Positions 33,406 through 43,554 of a DNA stretch of 44,219 nucleotides are shown in pieces. Positions within the stretch are counted from its first letter, which is position 1, and each line of letters begins with the position of its first letter. The translations under genes were made by a program, and so were the position numbers. This stretch comes from Bryobacteraceae bacterium (GTDB lineage: Bacteria > Acidobacteriota > Terriglobia > Bryobacterales > Bryobacteraceae): assembly GCA_030041985.1 (NCBI GenBank), contig JASIAM010000293.1, positions 1-44,219 of the forward strand. Direction: 5' to 3'. Under the pieces are notes generated by a model, which saw nothing but the letters and a program-made list of their open reading frames with translations, had not been told where the DNA came from and ran no database searches.

Positions 33406-34095
33406 CTACCGCATATAGAAAAGACTCAGCCGGGGCAGCCCCGCTTTCTCCAACAGGTTTCTTTCGAGATACTGTTTCTCCAGCATGGCGAGTTGATCGG
33501 CCGTCATTTTGCCGCGGTACGGACGAAGGTGGCGATCGAGTTCGCGCCGCGCCTCTACTAAATCTTCTTCGCTCTGGCGGGATCGCTCCATGGCAATCAT
33601 CTTCTCCTCCAGCACCGTCAGGCGCCGCTCCAGTGACTCCAGATCTTCGTAATATTGCTCGATCTCACCCGCAAGCCGTTCGAGCGCCGCCGCAATCTCA
33701 GCGTGTACCGGTGCGAGCGCGGCCGCATTATTTCGCAGATACTCGCGCAGCTCTTCGATCGAGAACGGAGCCGGGGCCTGCCGTTTCACCGATTGCGCAG
33801 CCGCTCCCGCGGCGTCCGCCATCAGTTGCGCTTCCGTCAGCACGGCCTGCGCGCAGAAGGCCAGCGAGTTCACCATCTGGGTTTTCACTTTGCGGCTGCG
33901 CCATTTTTCGAAAGCCGTATCCACACCGCGCAGCACCGCTTCGAGCGGCACGCCCGCGTTCTTCCACGTTTCGATCAGCGCCCAATCGAGCGGCGAGAGG
34001 AGAAAGAGGCTCGTTCCCCGCGCCCTTTGAAAATGCTCCTCGATTTCCGTGAAGTAGTTGAAATAGTTGTAAACCCAGTCTTCGCCGCCAGTCAC
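33406..34095 (-). CDS. Coiled-coil protein of unknown function in the coaX operon
   Basis: A soluble protein of 229 residues. The first 75 residues are helical (WVYNYFNYFTEIEEHFQRAR, LSPLDWALIETWKNAGVPLE). The second half, from about 110, is a long coiled coil rich in Glu and Leu (EIAAALERLAGEIEQYYEDL, ESLERRLTVLEEKMIAMERS). No signal or transmembrane segment. I do not recognise the family. It begins seven bases after the coaX stop and is probably cotranscribed with birA and coaX. It converges with the gene ending at 33400, five bases apart. Confidence 0.7.
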   Translation of the reverse strand: MTGGEDWVYNYFNYFTEIEEHFQRARGTSLFLLSPLDWALIETWKNAGVPLEAVLRGVDTAFEKWRSRKVKTQMVNSLAFCAQAVLTEAQLMADAAGAAAQSVKRQAPAPFSIEELREYLRNNAAALAPVHAEIAAALERLAGEIEQYYEDLESLERRLTVLEEKMIAMERSRQSEEDLVEARRELDRHLRPYRGKMTADQLAMLEKQYLERNLLEKAGLPRLSLFYMR

Positions 34096-34102
34096 CGGCC
34101 AC

Positions 34103-34873
34103 TCACTGCGGATGGTTCCGTTCCCAGATCATCTGTAAGCCTTCGAGCGTAAGATGCTCGTCCACCTGTTTCAGGTAGCGCGATCCCGAAACGATGAGGC
34201 GCGCCTGGCCCCCCGTTGCAATGGTCCTTGTGCCGGGACCCAGTTTCGCGATCATGCGCTCCAGCAGGCCATCGATCATTCCCACCGCGCCGAAATACAG
34301 CCCCGATTGCATGCTGGCCACTGTGTTGGTGCCGATCACATCTTTGGGTGGGCGGAAATCCACCAGCGGCAGCCGCGCCGTCTTGGAGAATAGCGCGTCG
34401 ATAGCAATGCCGATTCCCACTGCGATCGCACCGCCCAGGTATTCGCCCGCCTCGGAAATCACGTCGAAATTGATGGTCGTTCCCAGGTCCACAATCACGC
34501 ATGGGCCGCCGTACTTATAGAATCCCGCCACTCCGTTTACCAGCCGGTCGGCCCCCACTTCGTTCGGATTATCGTAGCGGATAGTCAAACCGAGATTGGT
34601 CTGCGGCGTTACGAACATCGCTTCTGTACGGAAGTAACGCTGCGTCATAGCGGCCAGCGTACTGTTAACCGGCGGAACCACGCTGGCGATGATAATGCCG
34701 TGCACGTTGATAATATCGAGGCCCGCGGGCACAAACAGGTTGCTCAGCAGAATGCCCCATTCATCGGCGGTCTGCTCTGGAACCGTGCGCAGCCGCCAGT
34801 GGGCGATCAGGTTCCTTCCTTCGAACGCCCCGATGGTGATGTTGCTATTTCCCGCGTCAAGCGCCAGCAGCAC
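34103..34873 (-). CDS. coaX: Type III pantothenate kinase
   Basis: A protein of 256 residues that phosphorylates pantothenate, the first step to CoA. It has LLALDAGNSNITIGAF (the ATP-binding DxGN), WRLRTVPEQTADEW, NEVGADRLVNGVAGFYKYGG and VDLGTTINFDVISEAGEYLG, as in type III enzymes. I take GTG at 34873 as start, since GGAGGAG lies five bases before it and the protein then begins like relatives; an earlier TTG at 34891 is possible. The gene overlaps birA by 17 bases. Confidence 0.93.
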   Translation of the reverse strand: MLLALDAGNSNITIGAFEGRNLIAHWRLRTVPEQTADEWGILLSNLFVPAGLDIINVHGIIIASVVPPVNSTLAAMTQRYFRTEAMFVTPQTNLGLTIRYDNPNEVGADRLVNGVAGFYKYGGPCVIVDLGTTINFDVISEAGEYLGGAIAVGIGIAIDALFSKTARLPLVDFRPPKDVIGTNTVASMQSGLYFGAVGMIDGLLERMIAKLGPGTRTIATGGQARLIVSGSRYLKQVDEHLTLEGLQMIWERNHPQ

Positions 34874-35576
34874 GAACTCCTCCGGCCACAATTAGCGTAT
34901 CGGTTCCATCGTCCTGGCGCACGCGCAGGTACCCGGCATCGGTCAGGCCGGCCGTGACTCCTTCGATAATTCCATCCGGCTGGTCGACAACCACGCGCCG
35001 TCCACGCGTATAGCTCGAAGCCTCTGGGAACAGCCGCAAAATTGCGTCGTCCGGCATTTCCCGAAAGCGCTCTACCGCCGGAATCAGCGCCTGCAGGATG
35101 TCCATGCGCGAAAACTCATGACCCGCGTGGATGCGCAAAGAAGTCGCAAGTTGCGCCAGTTCCCGTGGAAACGCGGATTGGTTGACATTGATGCCGATGC
35201 CCCCGATAGCAATTCCATCGCTGAGTTGCACCAGAATGCCGGCCACTTTCCGGCCTCCTACCATTACATCGTTGGGCCAGCGGAGATCGCAGACAATTCC
35301 GGTCGCGCTTGTGATGGTTTCGGCGGTTGCCAATCCGAGCGCCATGGTGAGCAACCGTGCGGGCCGCAGCACAATGGATAAATAAATGCCGGACCCAGCT
35401 TCGGAATGCCACGAACGCCCATAGCGCCCCTGCCCCGCAGTTTGTTGCTCAGCCAAAATCACGGTTCCCAGCGCGCGGCCCGCAGCGGCACGCATGGTGG
35501 AATCGATGGTGTTGTAGTGCTCGATTGCGCGCGAGGGGAATGCCTTCCGAAGAAGGTTGGCATCTAACGATTGCAT
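34857..35576 (-). CDS. birA: Biotin-[acetyl-CoA-carboxylase] ligase, without N-terminal DNA-binding domain
   Basis: A protein of 239 residues that activates biotin and attaches it to the carrier protein of acetyl-CoA carboxylase. Motifs: AEQQTAGQGRYGRSWHSEAG (biotin loop), LRWPNDVMVGGRKVAGILVQ (substrate pocket), GGIGINVNQ. The winged-helix domain that lets E. coli BirA repress the bio operon is missing, so it is a plain ligase. It starts the birA-coaX-coiled-coil operon. Downstream of the double-hairpin repeat at 35649. Confidence 0.92.
   Translation of the reverse strand: MQSLDANLLRKAFPSRAIEHYNTIDSTMRAAAGRALGTVILAEQQTAGQGRYGRSWHSEAGSGIYLSIVLRPARLLTMALGLATAETITSATGIVCDLRWPNDVMVGGRKVAGILVQLSDGIAIGGIGINVNQSAFPRELAQLATSLRIHAGHEFSRMDILQALIPAVERFREMPDDAILRLFPEASSYTRGRRVVVDQPDGIIEGVTAGLTDAGYLRVRQDDGTDTLIVAGGVRAAGA
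34877..34883 (-). promoter_or_regulatory. Ribosome binding site GGAGGAG that decides the coaX start
   Basis: GGAGGAG on the minus strand ends four bases before the GTG at 34873. It lies inside the end of birA and supports that start rather than TTG at 34891. Confidence 0.7.
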
Positions 35577-35648
35577 ATCGCTCTTGTCAGCCTCTGCGAA
35601 CTCTGCCGCCCCCGCGCCTGCTAAGTGAAGGGCGCCGGTTGCGATTCG

Positions 35649-35690
35649 TGGGGTCAGGGCTTCTGCCCTGCCGCCGGGCTTCGGCCCGGC
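35649..35690 (+). repeat. Double-hairpin intergenic repeat, copy 2
   Basis: TGGGGT, then hairpin 1 (CAGGGC-TTCT-GCCCTG, 35655-35670), then hairpin 2 (GCCGGGC-TTCG-GCCCGGC, 35673-35690). It matches 11538-11579 (other strand) over 42 bases with about six differences. In hairpin 1 two pairs change on both sides, keeping the stem. It lies in the 184-base gap between nadC (ends 35761) and the birA start (35576). Confidence 0.75.
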
Positions 35691-35760
35691 GCTCCGCCGC
35701 CGCGCCTTTCAGCTCCGGGTATTGACCAAGCCCAGCTTGGTCTCTCGCTCTGCGGTGCCC

Positions 35761-36573
35761 TCACCCCAGCTCCAATCGAAAGCTAATATCCATGGCGCGC
35801 GCCGAATGCGTAATCGCGCCGGAAGAAACGAAATCCGCGCCGGCCCGCGCGTACGCGGCAACATTCTGCAGCGTGATGCCACCCGAAAGCTCTACCTTCG
35901 CCCGCCCTCCGATGGCGCGCACCCATTCCGCGGCCTCTTGCGGCGACAAATTATCCAGCAGCAGATGCACGGCCCCCGCCTCAAGCGCTTCCGCCAGCTC
36001 TTCTTTGGTTCGCACTTCAATCTCGATGGGCAAGCCCGTGCCGCGCGCCCGCTCGATAGCCGGCCGCACGCCCCCGGCGGCTTCAATATGGTTGTTCTTA
36101 ATGAGAATCGCATCGTACAGGCCCATGCGATGGTTGGTCACGCCGCCCGCCGCCACGGCATTCTTTTCCAAAGCGCGCATTCCGGGCGTGGTCTTACGCG
36201 TATCGAGCACGCGGCAACCGGTTCCTGCTACCGCATCGGCGAAGCACCGCGCGGCCGTGGCCACGCCGCTCAACCGCTGTAGAAAATTCAGTGAGACTCG
36301 TTCGCATTCGAGCAGCGTACGCGCACTGCCCGAAACCGTCGCGAGAATCTCGCCATCACCGACGCGATCGCCATCCTTACGAAGCAGTGTCAACTCGTCC
36401 ACACCGCCGCGCAGGCCGTAAATCTCGTGGAGCAGATCAAGCCCCGCAATCACCATCGGCTCGCGCGCGATGTACCGGCCGCGCGCCTTCTGGCCGGCCG
36501 GCACGCAGGCCTGAGTAGTGACGTCTCCCGAGCCGATGTCTTCTTCCAGCGCCAGGCGCACCACCTCGGTCAT
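35761..36573 (-). CDS. nadC: Nicotinate-nucleotide pyrophosphorylase (quinolinate phosphoribosyltransferase)
   Basis: A protein of about 270 residues that turns quinolinate and PRPP into nicotinate mononucleotide in NAD synthesis. Motifs: [70 protein letters not shown], and [32 protein letters not shown]. The ATG at 36573 shares bases with the valS stop (ATGA), so the two are cotranslated. The longer frame from 36789 overlaps valS and is not used. Confidence 0.95.
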   Translation of the reverse strand: MTEVVRLALEEDIGSGDVTTQACVPAGQKARGRYIAREPMVIAGLDLLHEIYGLRGGVDELTLLRKDGDRVGDGEILATVSGSARTLLECERVSLNFLQRLSGVATAARCFADAVAGTGCRVLDTRKTTPGMRALEKNAVAAGGVTNHRMGLYDAILIKNNHIEAAGGVRPAIERARGTGLPIEIEVRTKEELAEALEAGAVHLLLDNLSPQEAAEWVRAIGGRAKVELSGGITLQNVAAYARAGADFVSSGAITHSARAMDISFRLELG

Positions 36574-39227
36574 AACGCGCCGTCGAGCTTCTGTAACTGC
36601 TCCTGGTATCGGCCGAGTTTCTCCACCAAGCCGTTCACAATATGCGGCGGCGCTTTGGCCTTGAACGTTTGATCTGCAAGCTGGCGAAGGATATTCGCAA
36701 TATTCTTGCGAAGCTGATCCCGCTCCTTCTCGAGGCGCTTGCGCACTGTCTCTTCCTGAGACACAGGCATTTCGACAACCAATGTCCATCCGGAGGCGGC
36801 GCGGCTGGCGGCGGCCTTCGGTGCTTCTTCCGCCCGGAACTCCAGCGTTACTTCAGCCAGCCGCTCGATAGCGTCCGCGTGGCGCTTCGCTACTTCGAGC
36901 TCCGGACCCTGTGAATACAACGCTCCCGCGAGCCTTTGCCGAGGATCGAGCTTGTTATCGGCCCGTAATTGGCGCGCCGCCAAAACGATTTCCTGCACGT
37001 GTTCGAGCTCGCGCTCGGCCGCGTAATCGGTCAGTTCGGCCCGATATTGCGGATAGGCCGCGAGCGCAATCGAAATCGGCCGGTCCGTGCGCCCGCTGGC
37101 CAGCCTCTGCCACAACTCCTCGGTGAGAAACGGCATGGCCGGATGCAGCAACCGCAGCGCGGTTTCGAGTGCCGCCAGCGCATTGCGCATATGCACCGAA
37201 AATCCGATATCGTCCTGGAAGCGCAGCTTTTTTAGTTCCAGGTACCAGTCGCAGAACTCGTGCCAAAAGAAATGCCAGATCACCTGCGCGAACTCGTGAT
37301 AGCGATACTGCTCAATGGCCCGATTCGCCTGTTCCACCGCGTTGTTCAGCCGGCTGAAAATCCAGCGATCCTCCACCGGCACTTCCAGCGTGTCCGGCGA
37401 AGGCTCCGGCCGGAAAACTTCGAGCGAGTCGGGAACCCAGGCCTCCACCCCGGCCTTTTCCATGGCCTGGAAAAAGAACCGCGTTGCGTTCCAGATCTTG
37501 TTGGCGAAGTTGCGCGACCCCTCCATGCGTTGTTCGCTCAGCGCGATATCGGTTCCGGGCGCTGCCCCTTGCAGCAGCGCCATGCGCACCGCATCAGTTC
37601 CGTATTTTTCCGTGACCTTCAGCGGGTCGATGGTGTTGCCGCGCGTCTTCGACATCTTCTGCCGCTCGGCATCGCGCACCAGGCCATGAATGTAAACCTG
37701 GCGGAACGGCACATCGCCCATGAATTCCACGCCCATCATGATCATGCGCGCCACCCAGAAAAACAGGATGTCAAAGCCGGTGATCAGCAGCGAAGTCGGA
37801 TAGAACACGGCCAAGTCTTCGGTTTGCGCGGGCCAACCAAGCGTGGAGAAGGGCCACAGCGCGGAGCTGAACCAGGTGTCGAGCACATCGGGATCCTGCT
37901 CGAAGTGCGTGGAGCCGCAGCGCGCGCAACTGTGCGGCGCTTCCCGCGCCACCAGAACCTCGTGGCATTCCTTGCAGTGCCACGCGGGAATGCGATGCCC
38001 CCACCAGAGCTGCCTGGAAATGCACCAGTCGCGAATGTTGTACATCCATTCGTTATAGGTTTTCACCCAGTTCGGCGGCACGAACGTGATGCGGCCCGTT
38101 TCCACTACATCGATGGCCTTCTCGGCCAGCGGCTTGGTGCGCACGAACCATTGCGTGGAAATCAGCGGTTCCACCACCGTCTGGCAGCGGGCGCATTTGC
38201 CGAGGTTCAGCGGGTAGTCTTCGATTTTTTCGAGCAGGCCGCGCGCCTCGAGATCGGCCACCACGCGCTTGCGCGCCTCGAAGCGATCCTCCCCGGCGTA
38301 CGGTCCGGCGGCCGCGGTCATGCGGCCGCGCTCGTCAATCACCTGGATCTTGGGCAGGTTGTGCCGCCGCCCCGCTTCAAAATCATTAGGGTCGTGGGCG
38401 GGTGTCACTTTCACTGCGCCGCTGCCGAACTCCGGATCAGCCAGGTCGTCGAGAATAATCGGAATCTCGCGGTCCATCAGCGGTAACTGCACGGTCTTGC
38501 CGTGGAGGTCGAAGTAGCGCGCGTCCTTGGCGTTGATCCCCACCGCGGTATCGCCCAGCATGGTCTCGGGCCGCGTCGTGGCCACCACCAGGTACCGGTT
38601 CGTGATGCCATTCACAGGGTACCGTATGTGCCACAGGTGGCCCTCGACGTCGGTGTGGCTCACTTCCAGATCGGAGATCGCGGTCTGGCATCGCGGGCAC
38701 CAGTTCACCATGTACTCGCCGCGATAAATCAGGCCTTTTTCATACAGCCGCACGAAAACTTCGCGCACTGCCGCGGAGAGGCCCGGATCGAGCGTGAAGC
38801 GCTCGCGGCTCCAGTCGCAGCTCGCGCCCAGGCGGATCATCTGGCGCTTGATGGTGTCGCCGTATTGGGCCTTCCATTCCCACACCCGCTCTTCAAATTT
38901 CTCGCGCCCCAGGTCCTGCCGCCGGATGCCCTGTTCGGCCAGGCTCCGCTCCACCACCATCTGTGTTGCAATCCCCGCATGATCGGTGCCCGGCAGCCAC
39001 AGTGTGTTATCGCCCAGCATGCGGTGCCACCGGATGGTTACATCGATCTCGGTATGTTCGAGCATGTGGCCGATATGCAGCGAGCCGGTCACATTAGGCG
39101 GAGGAATGACGAGTGAGAAGACACGGCCACCGGAGCGGGTTGCGGCGTCAAACACGCCTTCCTCAATCCACCATTGTGCCCAGCGCGGCTCGAACCGTTG
39201 CGGCTCGTACCTGGTATCGATTTCCAT
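36570..39227 (-). CDS. valS: Valyl-tRNA synthetase
   Basis: An 885-residue class I synthetase. HIGH is at [14 protein letters not shown]; the KMSKS loop reads KMSKTRGN, a common ValRS variant. The editing domain has [13 protein letters not shown]. Zinc-type cysteines appear in [10 protein letters not shown] and CPRCQ. The C-terminal coiled-coil arm ends [20 protein letters not shown]. The protein begins [20 protein letters not shown] at 39227. It is followed by nadC with a four-base overlap, which ties NAD synthesis to tRNA charging in one transcript. Confidence 0.97.
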   Translation of the reverse strand: MEIDTRYEPQRFEPRWAQWWIEEGVFDAATRSGGRVFSLVIPPPNVTGSLHIGHMLEHTEIDVTIRWHRMLGDNTLWLPGTDHAGIATQMVVERSLAEQGIRRQDLGREKFEERVWEWKAQYGDTIKRQMIRLGASCDWSRERFTLDPGLSAAVREVFVRLYEKGLIYRGEYMVNWCPRCQTAISDLEVSHTDVEGHLWHIRYPVNGITNRYLVVATTRPETMLGDTAVGINAKDARYFDLHGKTVQLPLMDREIPIILDDLADPEFGSGAVKVTPAHDPNDFEAGRRHNLPKIQVIDERGRMTAAAGPYAGEDRFEARKRVVADLEARGLLEKIEDYPLNLGKCARCQTVVEPLISTQWFVRTKPLAEKAIDVVETGRITFVPPNWVKTYNEWMYNIRDWCISRQLWWGHRIPAWHCKECHEVLVAREAPHSCARCGSTHFEQDPDVLDTWFSSALWPFSTLGWPAQTEDLAVFYPTSLLITGFDILFFWVARMIMMGVEFMGDVPFRQVYIHGLVRDAERQKMSKTRGNTIDPLKVTEKYGTDAVRMALLQGAAPGTDIALSEQRMEGSRNFANKIWNATRFFFQAMEKAGVEAWVPDSLEVFRPEPSPDTLEVPVEDRWIFSRLNNAVEQANRAIEQYRYHEFAQVIWHFFWHEFCDWYLELKKLRFQDDIGFSVHMRNALAALETALRLLHPAMPFLTEELWQRLASGRTDRPISIALAAYPQYRAELTDYAAERELEHVQEIVLAARQLRADNKLDPRQRLAGALYSQGPELEVAKRHADAIERLAEVTLEFRAEEAPKAAASRAASGWTLVVEMPVSQEETVRKRLEKERDQLRKNIANILRQLADQTFKAKAPPHIVNGLVEKLGRYQEQLQKLDGAL

Positions 39228-39256
39228 GGGGAATAGTTACAGGATAGCAATAGCTC

Positions 39257-40396
39257 TCAGCTATCTGTCTTCCGCGCCCGGACCGGTGTTTGGGCTTGAC
39301 TTCGCGCTGGGTTGAGGCCGTGGAACACCATTCGCAGCTCGTCTCCGGCCGCCTTCCGCAGCCCAAGTGCAATCGCCATCCATGGTGAAATTTTCGAAAA
39401 TACGCCGCCCACAGCGTAAAGAGTGCGCACCGAAAATCGCGGCTCATTCGAGACAGCGTAGACCGTTTCCCAGTGTTCCGGCGACATCTTCAAGCGAAAA
39501 TGCTCGAGGCCGCGAAAGTTGTAAAACCGATTGGCATGCGCGCGCGCGAAGTACATGAGCGCCCGCAGCCAACCGGGATTGTTTCGGATTTCCCGGTCGG
39601 CCGCATGCGCCAGCGCCACCAGGCCGAGCGTTGCATAACGGCAGCCCTCGGCCGCGAACCGGCGCATGGCAGAATCGATCAGTAATTCGCTTGAGCCGTT
39701 CGGAGCGTACGGCGATCTGGCAAGAAGTTCGACCAGGTACCCTTTCCTTGCACGGATCGGAGAAGCCACCAGAAAGGCAACCGATTTTCCATCCCTGCGA
39801 GCAACCAGGACCATGCGGTCCGCCAGCACTCCATCCAAAACATTCGGCTCCACCAGAAAATGCAGCGGGGGAAGCCTTCGCGTGCTGAGCCACTCCCGCA
39901 GAATATTTCGCAGTTCCCGATCCGCCGCGGCTGCTCGCCCGCTAACCGCTTCCACCACGACTCCCTTGTTGGCAGCCCGATGCAACTGTCCCCGCAGCGA
40001 CGCCCGATTGCGAATCACACCCGGCCACGAACACGGATTCCACACCGGCTGCGCTCCCAGAGCAATCGAAGAGTGACCGGTGGAATGCCCCAATACCGTT
40101 CGGATCTGCTCTTCGGCGCAAACGTAACACACCCCACAACCGCTACGCCTTGCAAACGTCTCAAATTCGTCACAAACCGACGCGAGGGCCTCTCTTTCGC
40201 AGACGGGCTCGCCGGCCGCTACCAGCATGCCCGCGCGTCGTGTATAGCCCGAAACCGCCCGATTCTGCCCGGAAAACCACAGCTCCAGCCCGGGATTCAG
40301 AATCTGATAGGACGTGGTATTCCAGCCGTACTTGACGACAATCTCCCGCGCGAGGTTCACGTGTTCGGGAGAAACATAGGCCATCACTCCCATCAT
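39257..40396 (-). CDS. Phosphatidylglycerol lysyltransferase C-terminal domain protein (DUF2156, MprF-C-like)
   Basis: A soluble protein of about 379 residues that corresponds to the catalytic C-terminal domain of MprF without its membrane flippase part. Features: YGWNTTSYQILNPGLELWFS, CGVCYVCAEEQIRTVLGHST, NKGVVVEAVSGRAAAADREL, REWLSTRRLPPLHFLVEPNV and the GNAT-like NPGWLRALMYFARAHANRFY. In MprF this part moves an aminoacyl group from tRNA to phosphatidylglycerol; this protein may use a different acceptor. Lying next to valS in the same orientation fits a tRNA-related role, but this is inference. The start is uncertain: ATG 40396, with ATG 40393 and 40384 possible; the long frame from 40417 has TTG. 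Confidence 0.7.
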   Translation of the reverse strand: MMGVMAYVSPEHVNLAREIVVKYGWNTTSYQILNPGLELWFSGQNRAVSGYTRRAGMLVAAGEPVCEREALASVCDEFETFARRSGCGVCYVCAEEQIRTVLGHSTGHSSIALGAQPVWNPCSWPGVIRNRASLRGQLHRAANKGVVVEAVSGRAAAADRELRNILREWLSTRRLPPLHFLVEPNVLDGVLADRMVLVARRDGKSVAFLVASPIRARKGYLVELLARSPYAPNGSSELLIDSAMRRFAAEGCRYATLGLVALAHAADREIRNNPGWLRALMYFARAHANRFYNFRGLEHFRLKMSPEHWETVYAVSNEPRFSVRTLYAVGGVFSKISPWMAIALGLRKAAGDELRMVFHGLNPARSQAQTPVRARKTDS

Positions 40397-40444
40397 GCAA
40401 TGTCCATGAAGGCCCAAGCGCGGGCATGGAGTAATGCCGCCTCC

Positions 40445-40993
40445 CTATTTGCACCGGTTTGCGAGCGGCTTCTCGCGCCACTTTCGGTGGCAGTTGGCGC
40501 ACGCCACAGTCATCGTATCGGCGACCTCGACCATATTGTCCTGGTTCCTGGTTTGCGCCGCCTGGTAAGCCTTCATTGCGGCATCCCGAAACTGTTGGAC
40601 GAATTTCGGCCAGTCCGGATCGTTCATCGGAACAGGCACACCGTTCGCGCACTTGCGTCCTGGGATCAAAAGTAGATTTGCGGATTCCGCCAGCGCCAAT
40701 GCCGCGGCGTCCACTGCCCGCCAGCCTCCGAATGTGCTGAGCAGGGGATCGGTCGCCATCGAGGGATCCTTGCCCGGGACGGGCTTCGCGTCGGCAGGAT
40801 TGTCAGTTTGCGCCGAGAATACCACGTTAGATGCCGGATAGAGAATGCCCCGCATCAACTGAAGCAGATCGGATTCAATCTGCATCGCCGGCGCCGCCGG
40901 TTGCGTGGGCGCCGCGGCTTTTGACGGCGTCTGCGCCGCCAAACACAATACCAGCATCGGTATTCCGATCAGAGTCGAAACGATTCTGCGCAT
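40445..40993 (-). CDS. Exported cytochrome c'-like protein
   Basis: A protein of 182 residues with a signal peptide (TLIGIPMLVLCLAAQTPS) and one heme-binding motif CANCH (about 165-169) close to the C-terminus (VACANCHRKWREKPLAN). This is the layout of cytochrome c', a four-helix periplasmic heme protein, here with a long Ala/Pro-rich start. The redox partner is unknown. It lies 46 bases after the permease stop and before the MprF-C-like gene on the same strand. Confidence 0.75.
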   Translation of the reverse strand: MRRIVSTLIGIPMLVLCLAAQTPSKAAAPTQPAAPAMQIESDLLQLMRGILYPASNVVFSAQTDNPADAKPVPGKDPSMATDPLLSTFGGWRAVDAAALALAESANLLLIPGRKCANGVPVPMNDPDWPKFVQQFRDAAMKAYQAAQTRNQDNMVEVADTMTVACANCHRKWREKPLANRCK

Positions 40994-41039
40994 TCGATTA
41001 TTCTAATCTCGCGGAATCCCGATTCGCACCGTGGGCCCG

Positions 41040-43460
41040 CTACTCTTGCCTTAAGGCTACGAGCGGGTCGATCTTCGTGGCGCGTCGTGCAGGAATGTAA
41101 CTTGCGAGGATGGTCAGCGCTGCTAACAGGACACTGACGCCCGTTAGAATTATAGGATTGGTTGCTTTCACCTCGAACAGCATGCTGGCGATTAGCCTGC
41201 TCGTGGCCGCCGCACCTGCCAGGCCGACGGCCAGACCTATGCATGCGAGCGCTGCTGCCTCACGAAGCACCAGCGACAATACGTTGCCGGAACCGGCGCC
41301 TAAGGCCATCCGTAATCCGATCTCTGTGACACGATTGCTGACAGCATACGTAATCACTCCGTAAACACCAGCCATCGCCAAACCGAGCGCGATCGCAGAG
41401 AAGATCCCAACCAGAATAGTGCGGAACCGCGGTGTGGCAATATTCTCGCTGAGAGATGCCTGGGCTGTCGTGAACCGTACGGATGCATCCGGTGCCACCT
41501 CCCGCAGTTTCTTTCGCATCGCTTGTGCTATCCCGGCTTGTCCGGCAGCGGCGCGGGCAACGATGCTGAGATCCAAGCCCCAATAGGGATGCTGTTGGTA
41601 TGGGAGATAAATCTCCGGAAGCGGTTCGCGGTTCGCTATTTGTCGCACGTCGCCGGCGACGCCGATGATCTTAAGCGGCCTGTTCGGAACATACGCACTG
41701 ACGATCGCACGGCCGATCGGATCCTGGCCGGGAAACGACTTCCGCGCTAACGTCTCGTTAATCACCGCTGAGTACGGCGCTCCGAGCGTATCACTGTCGT
41801 TGAAATCCCGGCCTCGTTTGAGCGGAATTCCAAGAGTTGCAAAAGTGCCTGGGGCCACCGGCGAGAATACGGCTTGAGGCGCACTTACTTGTTGAGCCTC
41901 AGGTCCGGGAAGGCGGTCGATCCAATAATCACCTATCAGGAAGGGCTTACCTGGTGGCAGCCGTAAGGAGCCAACGGCGGAGATGCCGGGTATTGCCGCG
42001 ATCTCTTGCAAGAGCTTCTTGTCGAGTTGCGTTGCGCGTCGCTCTTCCGCAAAGGTCGTTGCCGGAATATTGATCTCCATGACCAGCAAATTCTCCGGCC
42101 GGAATCCAAGCGCGACATTACTCAGGGCAACGAAGCTCTTCAACAGCAGCCCCGCGCCAGTCAACAATATGACTGATAAGGCTATCTCAGCAACAACCAA
42201 AGCCTGTCTCATACGTCTCGCTGCCGGTAAACTGTAATGGCCGCTCTGTTTCAGAGCGCGGATGAGATCGACACGCGAAGCGGCTATCGCGGGAGCGATT
42301 CCGAATAACACGCTCGCTAGCACTGCAACAGACAATGTAAAAGCCAGAACCGATCTGTCGATAACGGCAGTTTCCGCGAGTCGCGGCACGCTTGCAGGCG
42401 CAAGCGCAATCAGGGCGCGCGTTCCCAGGAGAGCCAATATCAACCCGGCAACGCCCGATACAGCCGCAAGCGCCGTGCTTTCGGTGAGCAACTGCCGTAT
42501 GATGCGGTCCCGCCCCGCGCCGAGGGCAGCGCGGATCGCGATCTCCCGCGTCCGCGCTGCAGCCTTGGCCAGCAACAGGTTCGCCACATTCGCGCAGGAA
42601 ATTAACAATACGACAGCCACACCGCCCAGCAGCAGATACAATGTGGGCTTCACACCAGCAACCATCTGGTCACGGAGGTGCGTCACACGGGCTGTCTTAT
42701 CCCGGTTGCTCGCCGGATACTGTTGCTCCAGCCTTTCGGCGATTGCGGTCATCTGAGTCTGCGCCTGTACCACGCTCACCCCAGTCTTAAGCCGCGCAAC
42801 GACGGTAAGGATATTGGCCGACCGGTTGCCCGCCCGGCCGAATCCGAATATCGTATCCGCCGGCGCCCACATCTCCGTGGGGTGCAGAGCCGAATACGCC
42901 GGGAACGTAAAAGTCGGGGGCATGACACCCACAATTTCTAACGGCTTCTGAAACACTCGAATAATTTTTCCGGGAGAGAAACCGCTTGCTCCAAAGTGCC
43001 TGACCCAAAAAGCATGGCCGACGACGACGGCGCTGGGCCCGCCCATCTGCTCCTCCTCCGTGGTGAACAGGCGCCCGAAGATCGGTTCCACGGCGAATAC
43101 CCTGAAAAACTGCGGTGACACGAAGGTGATTTGTGTAAACTCGGCTTGCTGTCCTACCATTACCGAGGGTTGTTGACTGCCGTAGAAGGCCATGGCATCG
43201 AAGGCCGTACTCTGACTTTCCCAATCGCGGAAATTCGGCGCCGATACAGCTCCCCGCGAGGCGAGGCCACCTTTTTTAGGGACAAATTCGAGCGTGACGA
43301 TCCGGTCCGCATCACCGTAAGCGAGCGGCTTCAGGACAACGGCATTCAGCACGCTGAACACTGCTGTATTCGCGCCAATGCCGATAGCCAGGATAGCAAT
43401 AGCCAGCAGAGTAAAACCCGGATTTTTGCGGAACAAGCGCAGCGTAAATCTGAAGTCCAT
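41040..43460 (-). CDS. MacB/FtsX-type permease, acidobacterial duplicated orphan permease family, second copy
   Basis: A protein of 806 residues with the same two-part layout as that at 8879. First transmembrane helix GFTLLAIAILAIGIGANTAV, then FSVLNAVVLKPLAYGDADRI; FtsX block VVLLISCANVANLLLAKAAA; AREIAIRAALGAGRDRIIRQ; second block VTEIGLRMALGAGSGNVLSL. The N-terminal soluble domain of longer family members is absent. There is no adjacent ATPase. It starts 94 bases from a divergent TolC-family gene, a pairing that fits a MacB-TolC-type export route, but is not proof. Its C-terminus ends DPLVALRQE. Confidence 0.9.
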   Translation of the reverse strand: MDFRFTLRLFRKNPGFTLLAIAILAIGIGANTAVFSVLNAVVLKPLAYGDADRIVTLEFVPKKGGLASRGAVSAPNFRDWESQSTAFDAMAFYGSQQPSVMVGQQAEFTQITFVSPQFFRVFAVEPIFGRLFTTEEEQMGGPSAVVVGHAFWVRHFGASGFSPGKIIRVFQKPLEIVGVMPPTFTFPAYSALHPTEMWAPADTIFGFGRAGNRSANILTVVARLKTGVSVVQAQTQMTAIAERLEQQYPASNRDKTARVTHLRDQMVAGVKPTLYLLLGGVAVVLLISCANVANLLLAKAAARTREIAIRAALGAGRDRIIRQLLTESTALAAVSGVAGLILALLGTRALIALAPASVPRLAETAVIDRSVLAFTLSVAVLASVLFGIAPAIAASRVDLIRALKQSGHYSLPAARRMRQALVVAEIALSVILLTGAGLLLKSFVALSNVALGFRPENLLVMEINIPATTFAEERRATQLDKKLLQEIAAIPGISAVGSLRLPPGKPFLIGDYWIDRLPGPEAQQVSAPQAVFSPVAPGTFATLGIPLKRGRDFNDSDTLGAPYSAVINETLARKSFPGQDPIGRAIVSAYVPNRPLKIIGVAGDVRQIANREPLPEIYLPYQQHPYWGLDLSIVARAAAGQAGIAQAMRKKLREVAPDASVRFTTAQASLSENIATPRFRTILVGIFSAIALGLAMAGVYGVITYAVSNRVTEIGLRMALGAGSGNVLSLVLREAAALACIGLAVGLAGAAATSRLIASMLFEVKATNPIILTGVSVLLAALTILASYIPARRATKIDPLVALRQE

Positions 43461-43554
43461 TGCCTGACTATATCAGCGCTGGGCCGTTTCCCTGCCGCCG
43501 TAGCTCTCCAGTCGCATTGTTGATTCCGCCGCAACTAGGTCAAAATTGTAAGGA

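Noticed and set aside
37260-38486. 408-residue frame opposite valS
   Set aside because: It is a shadow on the other strand of valS. The residues are Arg/His-rich and low in family pattern, and valS is certain.
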